A stretch of DNA of 64,000 bases, from positions 1 to 64,000 of the forward strand of contig JAAYNP010000027.1 in NCBI GenBank assembly GCA_012520795.1, written 5' to 3'. The translations under genes were made by a program, and so were the position numbers. This stretch comes from Bacillota bacterium (GTDB taxonomy: Bacteria > Bacillota > Limnochordia > Darwinibacteriales > DTU012). The notes under the pieces are model-generated. The model did not search any database and was not told the origin of the DNA. It worked only from the letters and a program-made list of their open reading frames with translations. The stretch's first letter is position 1. The number at the start of each line of letters is the position of its first letter. Below, one piece after another: positions 28,615 through 37,413 of the stretch.

Positions 28615-30843
28615 ATGAAGGTGGTACAGTTGCGCACGCCAAAAAATCAAAAACCAAGGCTGCCCCTGACTGTGCTGGCAGTCTTTCTGCTGCCGGTTTT
28701 GATTTTTGCAGGTGCCATTGTAGACTCTGCGGCCTCTGCTGCCGAGGCGGAAGGCACGAGGGCGGAGGATACAATTCGGATCAAGGGTTCGGAATTCCTC
28801 CAGTGGAATCCTGAAAATCAGCATTTCTATGGCTCAGGTGATATTGTCATCACTTTCGACGACTTGATCCTGACAGGCGACAAAATGGTCTTTGATCGGG
28901 AAAAACAAGAGCTGTATCTCGAAGGCAGTGTCACACTCTCCCAAGGCGAGGCTTACATGGAGGGTGACAGCCTGGTATACAGGATCCTTGAGGAAAAAGG
29001 CGAGTTTACAGAACCGCGGACACAGTTGGTTTCTGAGAAAGTTACAGGCCCCATTTTTGTTTTTGGTGATCAGCTGCATATCGATTCAGGTGATTATTTT
29101 CTCCACGATGGGATTGTTTCCACCTGTGACTTGAGCGAACCCCATTATCATCTGGCGGTAAAAGAGATTGAGGTCTATCCCGATGACAAAATGATCATCC
29201 GTGGGGTAACCTTCTATGAAGGGAAGCTGCCCCTGTTTTATTGGCCGTACCTGGTTATCCCCTTGGATGAACGTTACGAAGATCTGGACTTGAGCCTGCC
29301 GGAAATCGGGTACAACCCCACAGACGGTTACTACATCAAGAACCGGTATAATTACCATCTCAGCTCCAATGCTTATGGTTCGCTGCTTTTTGATTACTAC
29401 ACCCGCAAGGGTTTGGGTTTGGGAGTGGATCACCACTACCGCCATGACGAGTTTGGCAGCGGAGGGATTGCTTTTTACATTCTGCCGTTTGCCGCCGGCA
29501 AGTATCTCGTCGGCCAGATCGCCCATGAATTTGAGCAGGACAACGTTCGCTTCAGCACGGCGAATTCCTGTTTGAGGCAGTATCAGGAGAATGTGCTGGA
29601 ACAGGATACAGCCAGTTCCACCACTTTTACCTACCAGACGGGAACCACTCGCCTGTCCCTGAGTTTCGATTATGGCATGGAACAGAAAGGTTCCGAACGG
29701 GAGCAGGCCTGGAGTGCAGGCGGCAGCTGGCAACAGCAGCTTGCGCCCAACTGGAACATGAATCTCAGCTCAAAGGTTGCAGCCAAGGATGAAACCAAGA
29801 CGTATGACCATTTGGCTGAAACCAGCTACAGTTACAAAAACCACCGCTTCAACCTGGCGTTTGAGCAGAAGCACAACCCTGATCTTTTGAGCGGGGGTTC
29901 GGCGACGAGCTGGAAGAGCATGCACCGGGTACCTGAACTGACCTGGCAGTGGTCGAAACCGAACCTTTTGGGGCTGTCCTTTCCCGGCAAGTTTCAGCTT
30001 TCTCTAGGGCGGTTCAAGGAATATCCTTCGGAGGTAGTGCATCAGCGGGCGGCGCCTTCGCTGGAGCTGTATTCCCGCAGCTGGCGTTCGGATTTCGGCA
30101 CCACGGTCACCTACAGCGGCCAGCTTTCCGGCAGTTTTTACGACGGCGGCCAGAGCCAAAGGGTTGCCTATGGACGCATCGGCGTGACCCAAAAGCTGAC
30201 GGATACTGCCAGCATTACGGCGAATTATTACAAGCGCCTGGTGTGGGGTGAAACTCCTTTTAAGTTTGACAGGGAAAATGAGCAGGATTTGCTGAGGGGT
30301 ACGTTTAGATATACGAAGCGCCCATGGACGCTCACTTTAAACAGCGGTTATGACTTTCTGAAGGATCGATACGAGTCGTTGAGGGCACAGATTAACTTCA
30401 ACAGCACTGCGGTGCCTGTCATCGCCAGCGTCAATCTCAACTACGATCTGAACAACAAGCGTTTCGGCGATTTGACCGGCAATGTCAATTACCGTCCTCA
30501 AAGTGATTGGTTGTTTAGGCTCGGGGTTGTTTACAACATCCACAGTAAGACGTGGAAACGGGTAACCGGTAAGGTTTTGTTTGATCTTACCGATACTATC
30601 AACGTGAGCTATAATTTGAATTACGAGCCTCAGAAAGCAATCAAACTCAAGCAGAGCAAACTGGTCCTCACATTTGATTTGCACTGCCGTAAACTGGAGA
30701 TGAGTTATGATCAGGTCAAAGAAGAGTTCAGGGTGCAGTATTCCATTAATGCTTTTCCCAAACTGCCGATTGGGTACAGCTCCCAAGAAGGGATCAAATT
30801 CTTCAAACTTGAGGATCTGCAGGATGTGTTAGGGCTTGACTAG
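28615..30843 (+). CDS. lptD: LPS-assembly protein LptD-like (OstA)
   Basis: N-terminal OstA domain (FYGSGDIVITFDDLILTGDKMVFDREKQELYLEGSVTLSQGEAYMEGDSLVY) and long beta-barrel. Confidence 0.88.
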   Translation: MKVVQLRTPKNQKPRLPLTVLAVFLLPVLIFAGAIVDSAASAAEAEGTRAEDTIRIKGSEFLQWNPENQHFYGSGDIVITFDDLILTGDKMVFDREKQELYLEGSVTLSQGEAYMEGDSLVYRILEEKGEFTEPRTQLVSEKVTGPIFVFGDQLHIDSGDYFLHDGIVSTCDLSEPHYHLAVKEIEVYPDDKMIIRGVTFYEGKLPLFYWPYLVIPLDERYEDLDLSLPEIGYNPTDGYYIKNRYNYHLSSNAYGSLLFDYYTRKGLGLGVDHHYRHDEFGSGGIAFYILPFAAGKYLVGQIAHEFEQDNVRFSTANSCLRQYQENVLEQDTASSTTFTYQTGTTRLSLSFDYGMEQKGSEREQAWSAGGSWQQQLAPNWNMNLSSKVAAKDETKTYDHLAETSYSYKNHRFNLAFEQKHNPDLLSGGSATSWKSMHRVPELTWQWSKPNLLGLSFPGKFQLSLGRFKEYPSEVVHQRAAPSLELYSRSWRSDFGTTVTYSGQLSGSFYDGGQSQRVAYGRIGVTQKLTDTASITANYYKRLVWGETPFKFDRENEQDLLRGTFRYTKRPWTLTLNSGYDFLKDRYESLRAQINFNSTAVPVIASVNLNYDLNNKRFGDLTGNVNYRPQSDWLFRLGVVYNIHSKTWKRVTGKVLFDLTDTINVSYNLNYEPQKAIKLKQSKLVLTFDLHCRKLEMSYDQVKEEFRVQYSINAFPKLPIGYSSQEGIKFFKLEDLQDVLGLD

Positions 30844-30861
30844 CCCGGCGGAGGTGAAACA

Positions 30862-31329
30862 ATGGGTACTACGCGGAATAAGGTAATCAGCATTGCGGCA
30901 ATCGCGGCCATAACCATCGCCGGGTTGATGTTCGCAATCCGCCCGGGCAGTGACGGGCAGGAAATCGATACGGCCAATCCGGGCGTAGTACTGGAAAATG
31001 TTGAACTGTTAGGGAGCAGCAAAGGCATCCACCGCTGGAAACTGACTGCCCGGACTGTCCGGCAAGAAAGCGAACTGGTCTACCTGGATCATATTGATCA
31101 ATTGGTGCTGCTGGAGGAAGGCCGGCCCCAGTATTACATCTATGCAGACAGCGGCGTATGGTCACCCCGGGACAATCGGCTGCACCTCTACTCCAATGTT
31201 GTGGTGGACGATGGATCGGGTTTTGATCTAAACACCGACGAACTGGTGTGGGATGGCGAAAGAGAACTGATGGAGTTCATGGGCAATATATCAATGAACG
31301 TCAATAAAGGGGAGAAGGCGGATGAATAG
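30862..31329 (+). CDS. lptC: LptC-like protein
   Basis: N-terminal TM; GVVLENVELLGSSKGIHRWKLTARTVRQ; LHLYSNVVVDDGSGFDLNTDELVWDGERE. Confidence 0.82.
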   Translation: MGTTRNKVISIAAIAAITIAGLMFAIRPGSDGQEIDTANPGVVLENVELLGSSKGIHRWKLTARTVRQESELVYLDHIDQLVLLEEGRPQYYIYADSGVWSPRDNRLHLYSNVVVDDGSGFDLNTDELVWDGERELMEFMGNISMNVNKGEKADE

Positions 31330-31960
31330 ACCGATTCTATTGGCAGCTGTTATCTTGCTACTGGTTGTGTGCAGCGCTTTTGCCATGGCGCAAGAGGCAG
31401 CGCAAGGGCAGCCGGGCGCAGAGGGGACGCCGGCGGAGCAGGAATCCAGAATCCATTTGACTACAGTAGGAGTGCCGGATGGATTGGTGGATGTCACAGG
31501 CAGATACGACTTGAAAAACAATATTTTCATGGGCGATGTGTCCGAGATTGACGGCGCATACTTCATCATAACCTATGATGATGTCATCATCACAGGCACA
31601 GTGATTGAACACCGAAAACAGGACAACTATCTGCTTGTTACCGGAAATGTGCGGATCGAGCAGAAAGACTTAATCCTCGTCGGCGACAAAGTGGAAATTT
31701 ATACTGAACTGGAGCAGATTTTCGCCTACGGCAACCTTGAAGTCGAGACCAATGATGCATTTGTCCGGGCGGAAGAGATGATCTATTTCAAGAAAGATGA
31801 CATTGTTGATTTTAAAGAGAATGTGGTTGTGGAGATAGAAGGCGGCGAGTTACTGTGCGAACATATGAAGCTTGACAGGGAAACGGGGCTTGTAGAGTTT
31901 CTCGGCCCGCATGAAGTCAACTTGGAAAAGAACGAATCAGAAGCCCAAACAGGTGAATAG
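31322..31960 (+). CDS. lptA: LptA-like OstA periplasmic protein
   Basis: Signal peptide; repeated beta jelly-roll segments LLVTGNVRIEQKDLILVGDKVEIY; 8-bp overlap with lptC. Confidence 0.8.
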   Translation: MNRPILLAAVILLLVVCSAFAMAQEAAQGQPGAEGTPAEQESRIHLTTVGVPDGLVDVTGRYDLKNNIFMGDVSEIDGAYFIITYDDVIITGTVIEHRKQDNYLLVTGNVRIEQKDLILVGDKVEIYTELEQIFAYGNLEVETNDAFVRAEEMIYFKKDDIVDFKENVVVEIEGGELLCEHMKLDRETGLVEFLGPHEVNLEKNESEAQTGE

Positions 31961-32050
31961 GCACAACTTGGCGCTATTAGTTACTATTACCGGTTAAACC
32001 CTCTCCAGGGCTGTGTTATAATGGAAACACCAGGTGGGGAGGGTTTTTTC

Positions 32051-34198
32051 ATGTTGAGGTTCTTTCGCGACGGGCTATATCGCGATTATCTAATTCTGAT
32101 CCTAGTCACCATAATCGCCGGGGCGGCCGTATCCTCAGGTATAGCCTGGGCTGTTGATTCTTATTTTGGCGATACGATCCAAGACATGATCGGCGACAAT
32201 GGTGAATATGACTTGATCCTGCATATCCGGGAAACTTCGGAAGAAGCCACCCTGCGCGAGCTTGAAAGAATTGCCCAACAGCAATACCCGGGGGCTGCCG
32301 TCGCCAAAACGATTTCCCTGGCGGGGCAGGCCAATTACCTCTTTGGGTTTCCCCAAGAAGCAAAAACTGCAGCGACCTTCTCACGCCTACCTTCGATTTT
32401 TAACGCCGTACCTGGTTTGAGCAGCTATACCGTGATCGTTGAACCCAGTGTGCTGATTAGAGGAGTCCATCCCAGTGTCAGCGATACACTGCAGCAGCGC
32501 TTCAACCAGATTGACGGTGTCAAATTTGCATTTAAAGACGGCAAGAACATGCTGATCGTCTTGGAATCAGCGGATCATTCCAAAACTGTAATGAACGAGG
32601 CAAGGCAGATCCTCAAGGAGTACCAGGTTCTTGAGGTGCGCTTTCCCATGGGTATCGATGTTGATGTGCAGGCAACCGGTGATACGGTGATGCAGCTGTT
32701 GAAACAGGAGTATCCCAAAACTGAACTGGTCAATGTTTCTTCAGCGGAGTACGGTGAAGAATTGGATGCACTGATGAAGACTCTGGTTGAAATGCGGCAT
32801 TTCTTGTTAAGCTATGCTTCGAAAGTCAAAATCCAACTCCGAGCCGGATCGAACCTGGTAGTAGGGGAGCAGATCCTGGTCCAGGGCAGCAGTAGCCAGG
32901 CTCTTGTTCCCGGCGAGGCAGCGGCGCCTGATCATGTCGTGATTGAAATTCTCGAGGTCACTGGAGACCAGGCACAGGGCATGATTGTTTCCGGATCGGT
33001 GGCGGCACAGGGCGGAGCTGTGACTCAACCAGGCTATAAATATGCGAGTGACAACAAAGTGGGCCAACCGGTAGGCCAGGTTCAGATCGAGAATGAACGC
33101 TACCGGCTCAACTATGCCATTGAAGAGAGCCTGCGTTTACTGACCGAACTTGATGAACTGTCGGTTGAGGCAGCCGTTGCTGTGGAGCGGGCCGATCAAG
33201 TATTGACGACATTTCAGGAAGCCCTGATGCAGCTGGAGGTCTTGCAGGTGCAGATGCAGCAGTTGAACAAGGGGCTTGTGGAAAACGGGGTTCAGTCTAC
33301 TGGAGAACAGCTGATCGTTTCCCTTTTTCTCAACGGGCTTTTGAAAAACATCGCCAAAGGCGGCACAGAAACTCCAGGTGAATTTGATTTGGATCAGCTG
33401 GAAAACCTGGACATCGCCTCAATGCGGTCCAGCCTCAGCAATATTGCGGAGCAGATCGGCAGTATCCAGGGAATTGATGTCCAGGCGATCATCGATCAAA
33501 TCACTGACATCCGGGACAGCCTCCCTGAGCTTGACGATGAAGAGATCGGCAAGTCGGTGCATTTGGTGGACAATTACATTGCCGGGCAAGTCATTCCCGG
33601 TGAGAGAATCCAGATCCTGGTGGAACACGGTCCCATTGACGAAGAAGCAGTGGAACCTTTAATCCGCAGCCGCCTTAAGAACCAGTACTTGAACCTCTAT
33701 TCCATTGCTGCCGGCACGGTCAACCCTGATACCCGCACAGAAGTGTTCCGGATTTTGAAAGAGGTGCGGGCTACCATTGCCGGGATTGTGTCCATTGCTG
33801 TAGTGGGTATCTTTTTGATGCTCGATCATGCCACAGTTTTCAGTACCCTCAAATGGTTCAGGGCAAATCAAAAGCAGCGCAGGCGAGGTTTTGCCAGGCT
33901 GCTGAACCCGGTAGTGCTCTTTAGTGCAGTTGTGGGTATGGTAATCCTGGCAGCGACCTATGTATTGAGCAATGCGGCGATTCCTTATATTTCCGCAATG
34001 ACGGTAGCCGCAATCGGCCTGGGGTTGGGTATAGTGATCGGCACGTTTTCTGAGAAATTCAGCCCGGTCCGGGCCGATGAAATCATGGCCGGCCTTGCTT
34101 TGGGCCTGAGCAATACCCAAATCATGCATGAAATTGTGATTCCGGACAGCAGGCCGGGGCTGCTCAATTTATTGAACCGTACCAAACAGAAGTTTTAA
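32051..34198 (+). CDS. Large membrane protein with ~550-aa extracytoplasmic domain and C-terminal EAA-loop-like motif; putative ABC permease
   Basis: TM near N-terminus (YLILILVTIIAGAAVSSGIAWAV), long soluble and coiled-coil region, about 3 C-terminal TMs, then ALGLSNTQIMHEIVIPDSRPGLL; ATPase gene directly downstream. Confidence 0.6.
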   Translation: MLRFFRDGLYRDYLILILVTIIAGAAVSSGIAWAVDSYFGDTIQDMIGDNGEYDLILHIRETSEEATLRELERIAQQQYPGAAVAKTISLAGQANYLFGFPQEAKTAATFSRLPSIFNAVPGLSSYTVIVEPSVLIRGVHPSVSDTLQQRFNQIDGVKFAFKDGKNMLIVLESADHSKTVMNEARQILKEYQVLEVRFPMGIDVDVQATGDTVMQLLKQEYPKTELVNVSSAEYGEELDALMKTLVEMRHFLLSYASKVKIQLRAGSNLVVGEQILVQGSSSQALVPGEAAAPDHVVIEILEVTGDQAQGMIVSGSVAAQGGAVTQPGYKYASDNKVGQPVGQVQIENERYRLNYAIEESLRLLTELDELSVEAAVAVERADQVLTTFQEALMQLEVLQVQMQQLNKGLVENGVQSTGEQLIVSLFLNGLLKNIAKGGTETPGEFDLDQLENLDIASMRSSLSNIAEQIGSIQGIDVQAIIDQITDIRDSLPELDDEEIGKSVHLVDNYIAGQVIPGERIQILVEHGPIDEEAVEPLIRSRLKNQYLNLYSIAAGTVNPDTRTEVFRILKEVRATIAGIVSIAVVGIFLMLDHATVFSTLKWFRANQKQRRRGFARLLNPVVLFSAVVGMVILAATYVLSNAAIPYISAMTVAAIGLGLGIVIGTFSEKFSPVRADEIMAGLALGLSNTQIMHEIVIPDSRPGLLNLLNRTKQKF

Positions 34199-34216
34199 AG
34201 CCGAGGTTGCAAGGGG

Positions 34217-34954
34217 GTGAGGCAGTTGCTGCAAATCAGAGGGTTGCGAAAACAATACGGAAAGCACATGGCCGTTGACGGCGTGGATTTAAATGTGAAC
34301 CGGGGCGAGATAGTGGTGATCATGGGCCCCAGCGGCTGCGGGAAATCGACAATGATCCGCTGTATAAACCGTTTGACTGAACCGGATGCAGGAGAAATCC
34401 TGCTGGACGGCAAGTCAATCCTGAACCTGGATGATCAGGCTTTGCGGGAATTCCGCCGGACTGTGGGTTTTGTGTTTCAGCAGTTTAACCTCATTGCCCG
34501 CTTGAGTGTTTTGGACAATGTCATGTTTCACCTGGTAATGGCCGGAATACCCCGTGTACAGGCGGAAGCACGGGCCAGGAACGCTTTGGCCAGGGTGGGC
34601 TTGGCCGGTTCTGAACACAAAAACCCCGGCAGCCTCAGTGGAGGAGAACAGCAGCGGGTAGGAATTGCTCGAGCTCTTGCCTCCAACCCTCAACTGATGC
34701 TGTGGGATGAACCTACCGCATCATTGGATCCGATCCTCATCGGTGAGGTTCTGGATGTGATGGAGGAATTGGTGCAGACAACCAATACAACATCTATTAT
34801 TGTAACGCATGAAGTGGGTTTCGCCTTAAAGGTTGCCGACCGGATTATCTTGATGGACAAAGGCAAAATCGTTGAGGAGGGATCACCCAAGGCAATCTTC
34901 GCAGATCCCAAGTCGGAAGTCGGCAGGAAATACCGGCGTTTAATCGCCAGTTAA
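34217..34954 (+). CDS. ABC transporter ATPase of polar amino acid (GlnQ) type
   Basis: MGPSGCGKSTMIRCINRLTEPDAGEI, LSGGEQQRVGIARALASNP, MLWDEPTASLDP, IIVTHEVGFALKVADRIILMDKGKIVEEG. Confidence 0.9.
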   Translation: MRQLLQIRGLRKQYGKHMAVDGVDLNVNRGEIVVIMGPSGCGKSTMIRCINRLTEPDAGEILLDGKSILNLDDQALREFRRTVGFVFQQFNLIARLSVLDNVMFHLVMAGIPRVQAEARARNALARVGLAGSEHKNPGSLSGGEQQRVGIARALASNPQLMLWDEPTASLDPILIGEVLDVMEELVQTTNTTSIIVTHEVGFALKVADRIILMDKGKIVEEGSPKAIFADPKSEVGRKYRRLIAS

Positions 34955-34995
34955 ACTACAGCAGGAAAAACGCATTCTATGCCGAATGATTATCT

Positions 34996-35020
34996 AAGCC
35001 GAGGCAAATCTCGGCTTATT
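34996..35020 (+). terminator. Terminator between the ABC pair and fabZ
   Basis: AAGCCGAG/CTCGGCTT stem then ATTTG. Confidence 0.6.
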
Positions 35021-35055
35021 TGCTAAATTCCGTCGGATAAGAAGGTGAATACCTG

Positions 35056-35499
35056 GTGGATATAGACCAAATATTGATGCGGTTGCCGCATCGCTATCCA
35101 TTCCTGATGGTCGACAGGGTTGTGGAATTGGAAACAGGAAAAAGGGTTGTGGCAGTCAAAAATGTAACTATAAACGAGCCCTATTTTCAAGGCCATTACC
35201 CCCGCTTTCCCGTAATGCCTGGTGTAATGATTGTTGAAGCAATGGCTCAAGCGGGCGGGTTGGCGGTGGCAGGCGGCCGGCAGCAGAAGGATGATTCCAA
35301 TGCTGTCCCCCTTCTTGCTGCTGTTGACAAGGCGAGATTCCGCAGAATGGTGCGCCCCGGTGATCAGCTGGTGCTGGATGTCGATGTGCTCAGAGCCGGC
35401 AGCCGGCTGGCAAAGGTTGCCGCCAAAGCGCTGGTGGAAGATGAACTGGCGGCTGAAGCTGAGTTGACGTTTGTGTTTTCAAAGGAAGGAGCCAGTTAA
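35056..35499 (+). CDS. fabZ: 3-hydroxyacyl-ACP dehydratase FabZ
   Basis: LPHRYPFLMVDRVVELE, NEPYFQGHYPRFPVMPGVMIVEAMAQAGG. Confidence 0.95.
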   Translation: MDIDQILMRLPHRYPFLMVDRVVELETGKRVVAVKNVTINEPYFQGHYPRFPVMPGVMIVEAMAQAGGLAVAGGRQQKDDSNAVPLLAAVDKARFRRMVRPGDQLVLDVDVLRAGSRLAKVAAKALVEDELAAEAELTFVFSKEGAS

Positions 35500-35504
35500 C
35501 AGCC

Positions 35505-36635
35505 ATGTCACAGAAAAAGATTATGATCATCAGCAGCGACAGTTCAAGTGATTTTTACGGGGCGCATTTGGCTGAGGCTTTGAAATCCATGATCCCGGAG
35601 GCGGCATTATTCGGTGTTGGCGGCTCGATGATGGAAGGAAGAGAGGTCCAGCTGCTGTATAATGTATCAGATCTGGAAAACCTCGGCGGGTTGGAAGTCC
35701 TGAAGACATCTCATGTAATCAAGCGGTTGGTTCAGCGAATTTCCGAAGCAATGGACGAATACAGGCCTGAACTGGTGGTTCAAATCGGGCTGCCCGCCTT
35801 CAGCCTGAAGCTGGTCGAGCTTGCAAAGGCCAAGGAGCTGCCTGTGGTATATTATAACTCCCCGTTGAACTGGGGAACCGAACCGGTTAAGCTTTCCCGG
35901 CTGGCCAAAGCGGTAGACAAGATCATTGCTGTTTCCCGTTATGAAAGCAGGCTGTGTGAAAGCCACGGGATCGATGTGGAATTTGCCGGGCACCCCTTGG
36001 TTGATCTGATGGCACCCGGGGCGGGGCAGGGATTGAAAGACGCGCTGGAGTTGGCTGAGGATCAGCCGGTAGCGGCTCTGCTTCCCGGAGGCCGGGAAAC
36101 AGAAGTAAAAATGTATCTTCCCACATTCTTGAAGGCAGTCAAGCGAATTAATATAGAGCAGCACTGCCTGCAGACGGTGATTGCGGTGCCGAAGCCTATC
36201 AGGCCGGAATGCTGTATGGCCATGATCGAGAAAAGCGGCCTTGATGCAGTCAAGATTACAGACGATGTTGCCGGCGCACTTTCCTTGGCAGGCACTGCAG
36301 TTGTTGCCAGCGGTCCGGAAAGTATTCTGGCCGCCTTGGCCCAAGTACCTGCGGTAGCTGTACATAAAGTGGCCACTACGGCTTACTTTGTGGATAAAAT
36401 GCTGATGCGCCGATCCAATTTTGCAATGGTCAATTTTTTGATGCAGGAAGAAATATTGCCGGAACTTGTGCAAAACGAGTTCACGGACAAAAAAACTGCG
36501 GAGGCGGTGTTGAAACTGCTGCAGGATCCCCATGGGCATGCGGCTTATCTGCAGAAGCTGGAACGTTTGCCTGAGGAACTCGGCACCGGTGGCACCATTG
36601 ACAGGGCAGCCCGGATTATTGCCAACATGCTGTAG
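35505..36635 (+). CDS. LpxB-like (GT19) lipid-A-disaccharide synthase family protein, divergent
   Basis: SSDSSSDFYGAHLAEALK, PVVYYNSPLNWG, FAGHPLVDLM, LLPGGRETEVKMYLP, SGPESILAAL, ILPELVQNEFT. Confidence 0.82.
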   Translation: MSQKKIMIISSDSSSDFYGAHLAEALKSMIPEAALFGVGGSMMEGREVQLLYNVSDLENLGGLEVLKTSHVIKRLVQRISEAMDEYRPELVVQIGLPAFSLKLVELAKAKELPVVYYNSPLNWGTEPVKLSRLAKAVDKIIAVSRYESRLCESHGIDVEFAGHPLVDLMAPGAGQGLKDALELAEDQPVAALLPGGRETEVKMYLPTFLKAVKRINIEQHCLQTVIAVPKPIRPECCMAMIEKSGLDAVKITDDVAGALSLAGTAVVASGPESILAALAQVPAVAVHKVATTAYFVDKMLMRRSNFAMVNFLMQEEILPELVQNEFTDKKTAEAVLKLLQDPHGHAAYLQKLERLPEELGTGGTIDRAARIIANML

Positions 36636-36660
36636 GTAGGTTGAAGGAGCGGTCATACCT

Positions 36661-37380
36661 GTGAGTATTCTAGCTGCGAACTTGGTCAAAAGGTACGGAA
36701 GGCGTACTGTGGTCAACAAGGTAACTTTGGAAGTCCATCGTGGTGAGATTGTTGGTTTGTTGGGTTCCAACGGAGCAGGCAAGACCACGACATTTGCCCT
36801 CATCGTAGGCTTGGTGCGGGCTGAATCAGGTATGATCATTCTGGACCAGCATGACATCACTCACCTGCCCATGTACCGGCGCGGCCAGTTGGGGATCGCC
36901 TATTTGCCCCAAGAACCGTCTGTATTCAGAAAACTGACGGTCAGCGAGAATATCATGGCAGTCTTGCGCCTGACCGGGCTCGGGCCTGAGCAGTGCAAAC
37001 AGCGCCTAAACAGTTTGCTGGCGGAGTTCCACCTTGAGCATGTGCGGAATCAAAAAGGCTATCAAATTTCGGGCGGAGAACGCAGAAGGACGGAAGTAGC
37101 AAGAGCCCTGGCAGGGAATCCTTCCTTTCTGCTGCTGGATGAACCTTTCGCTGGCATTGATCCGATTGCTGTAAGTGAGATTCAACAGATAATAGCTTCG
37201 CTGAAACAAAGGCAGCTTGGCATCTTGATTACTGATCATAATGTGCGGGAAACCTTGAAGATTACCGACCGGGCCTACATCATGCACGAAGGTGAGATCC
37301 TGGTGTCAGGGAGTGCATCTGACGTATCCCGGAATCAGCTGGCGCGCCAGTTCTACCTGGGCAGCGAATTCCAGATTTGA
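36661..37380 (+). CDS. lptB: LPS export ABC transporter ATPase LptB
   Basis: GSNGAGKTTTFALIVGLVRAESG, IAYLPQEPSVFRKLTVSENIMAVL, ISGGERRRTEVARALA, DEPFAGIDPIAV, ITDHNVRETLKITDRAYIM. Confidence 0.93.
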   Translation: MSILAANLVKRYGRRTVVNKVTLEVHRGEIVGLLGSNGAGKTTTFALIVGLVRAESGMIILDQHDITHLPMYRRGQLGIAYLPQEPSVFRKLTVSENIMAVLRLTGLGPEQCKQRLNSLLAEFHLEHVRNQKGYQISGGERRRTEVARALAGNPSFLLLDEPFAGIDPIAVSEIQQIIASLKQRQLGILITDHNVRETLKITDRAYIMHEGEILVSGSASDVSRNQLARQFYLGSEFQI

Positions 37381-37413
37381 CCCAGCCGCTTGTGGAAATG
37401 AGGTGAGCGCTTC

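Noticed and set aside
34217-34954. Simple amino-acid ABC transporter ATPase (GlnQ)
   Set aside because: Sequence type fits, but no cognate permease or binding protein is adjacent; calling it glutamine uptake would ignore the neighbouring large permease-like gene.
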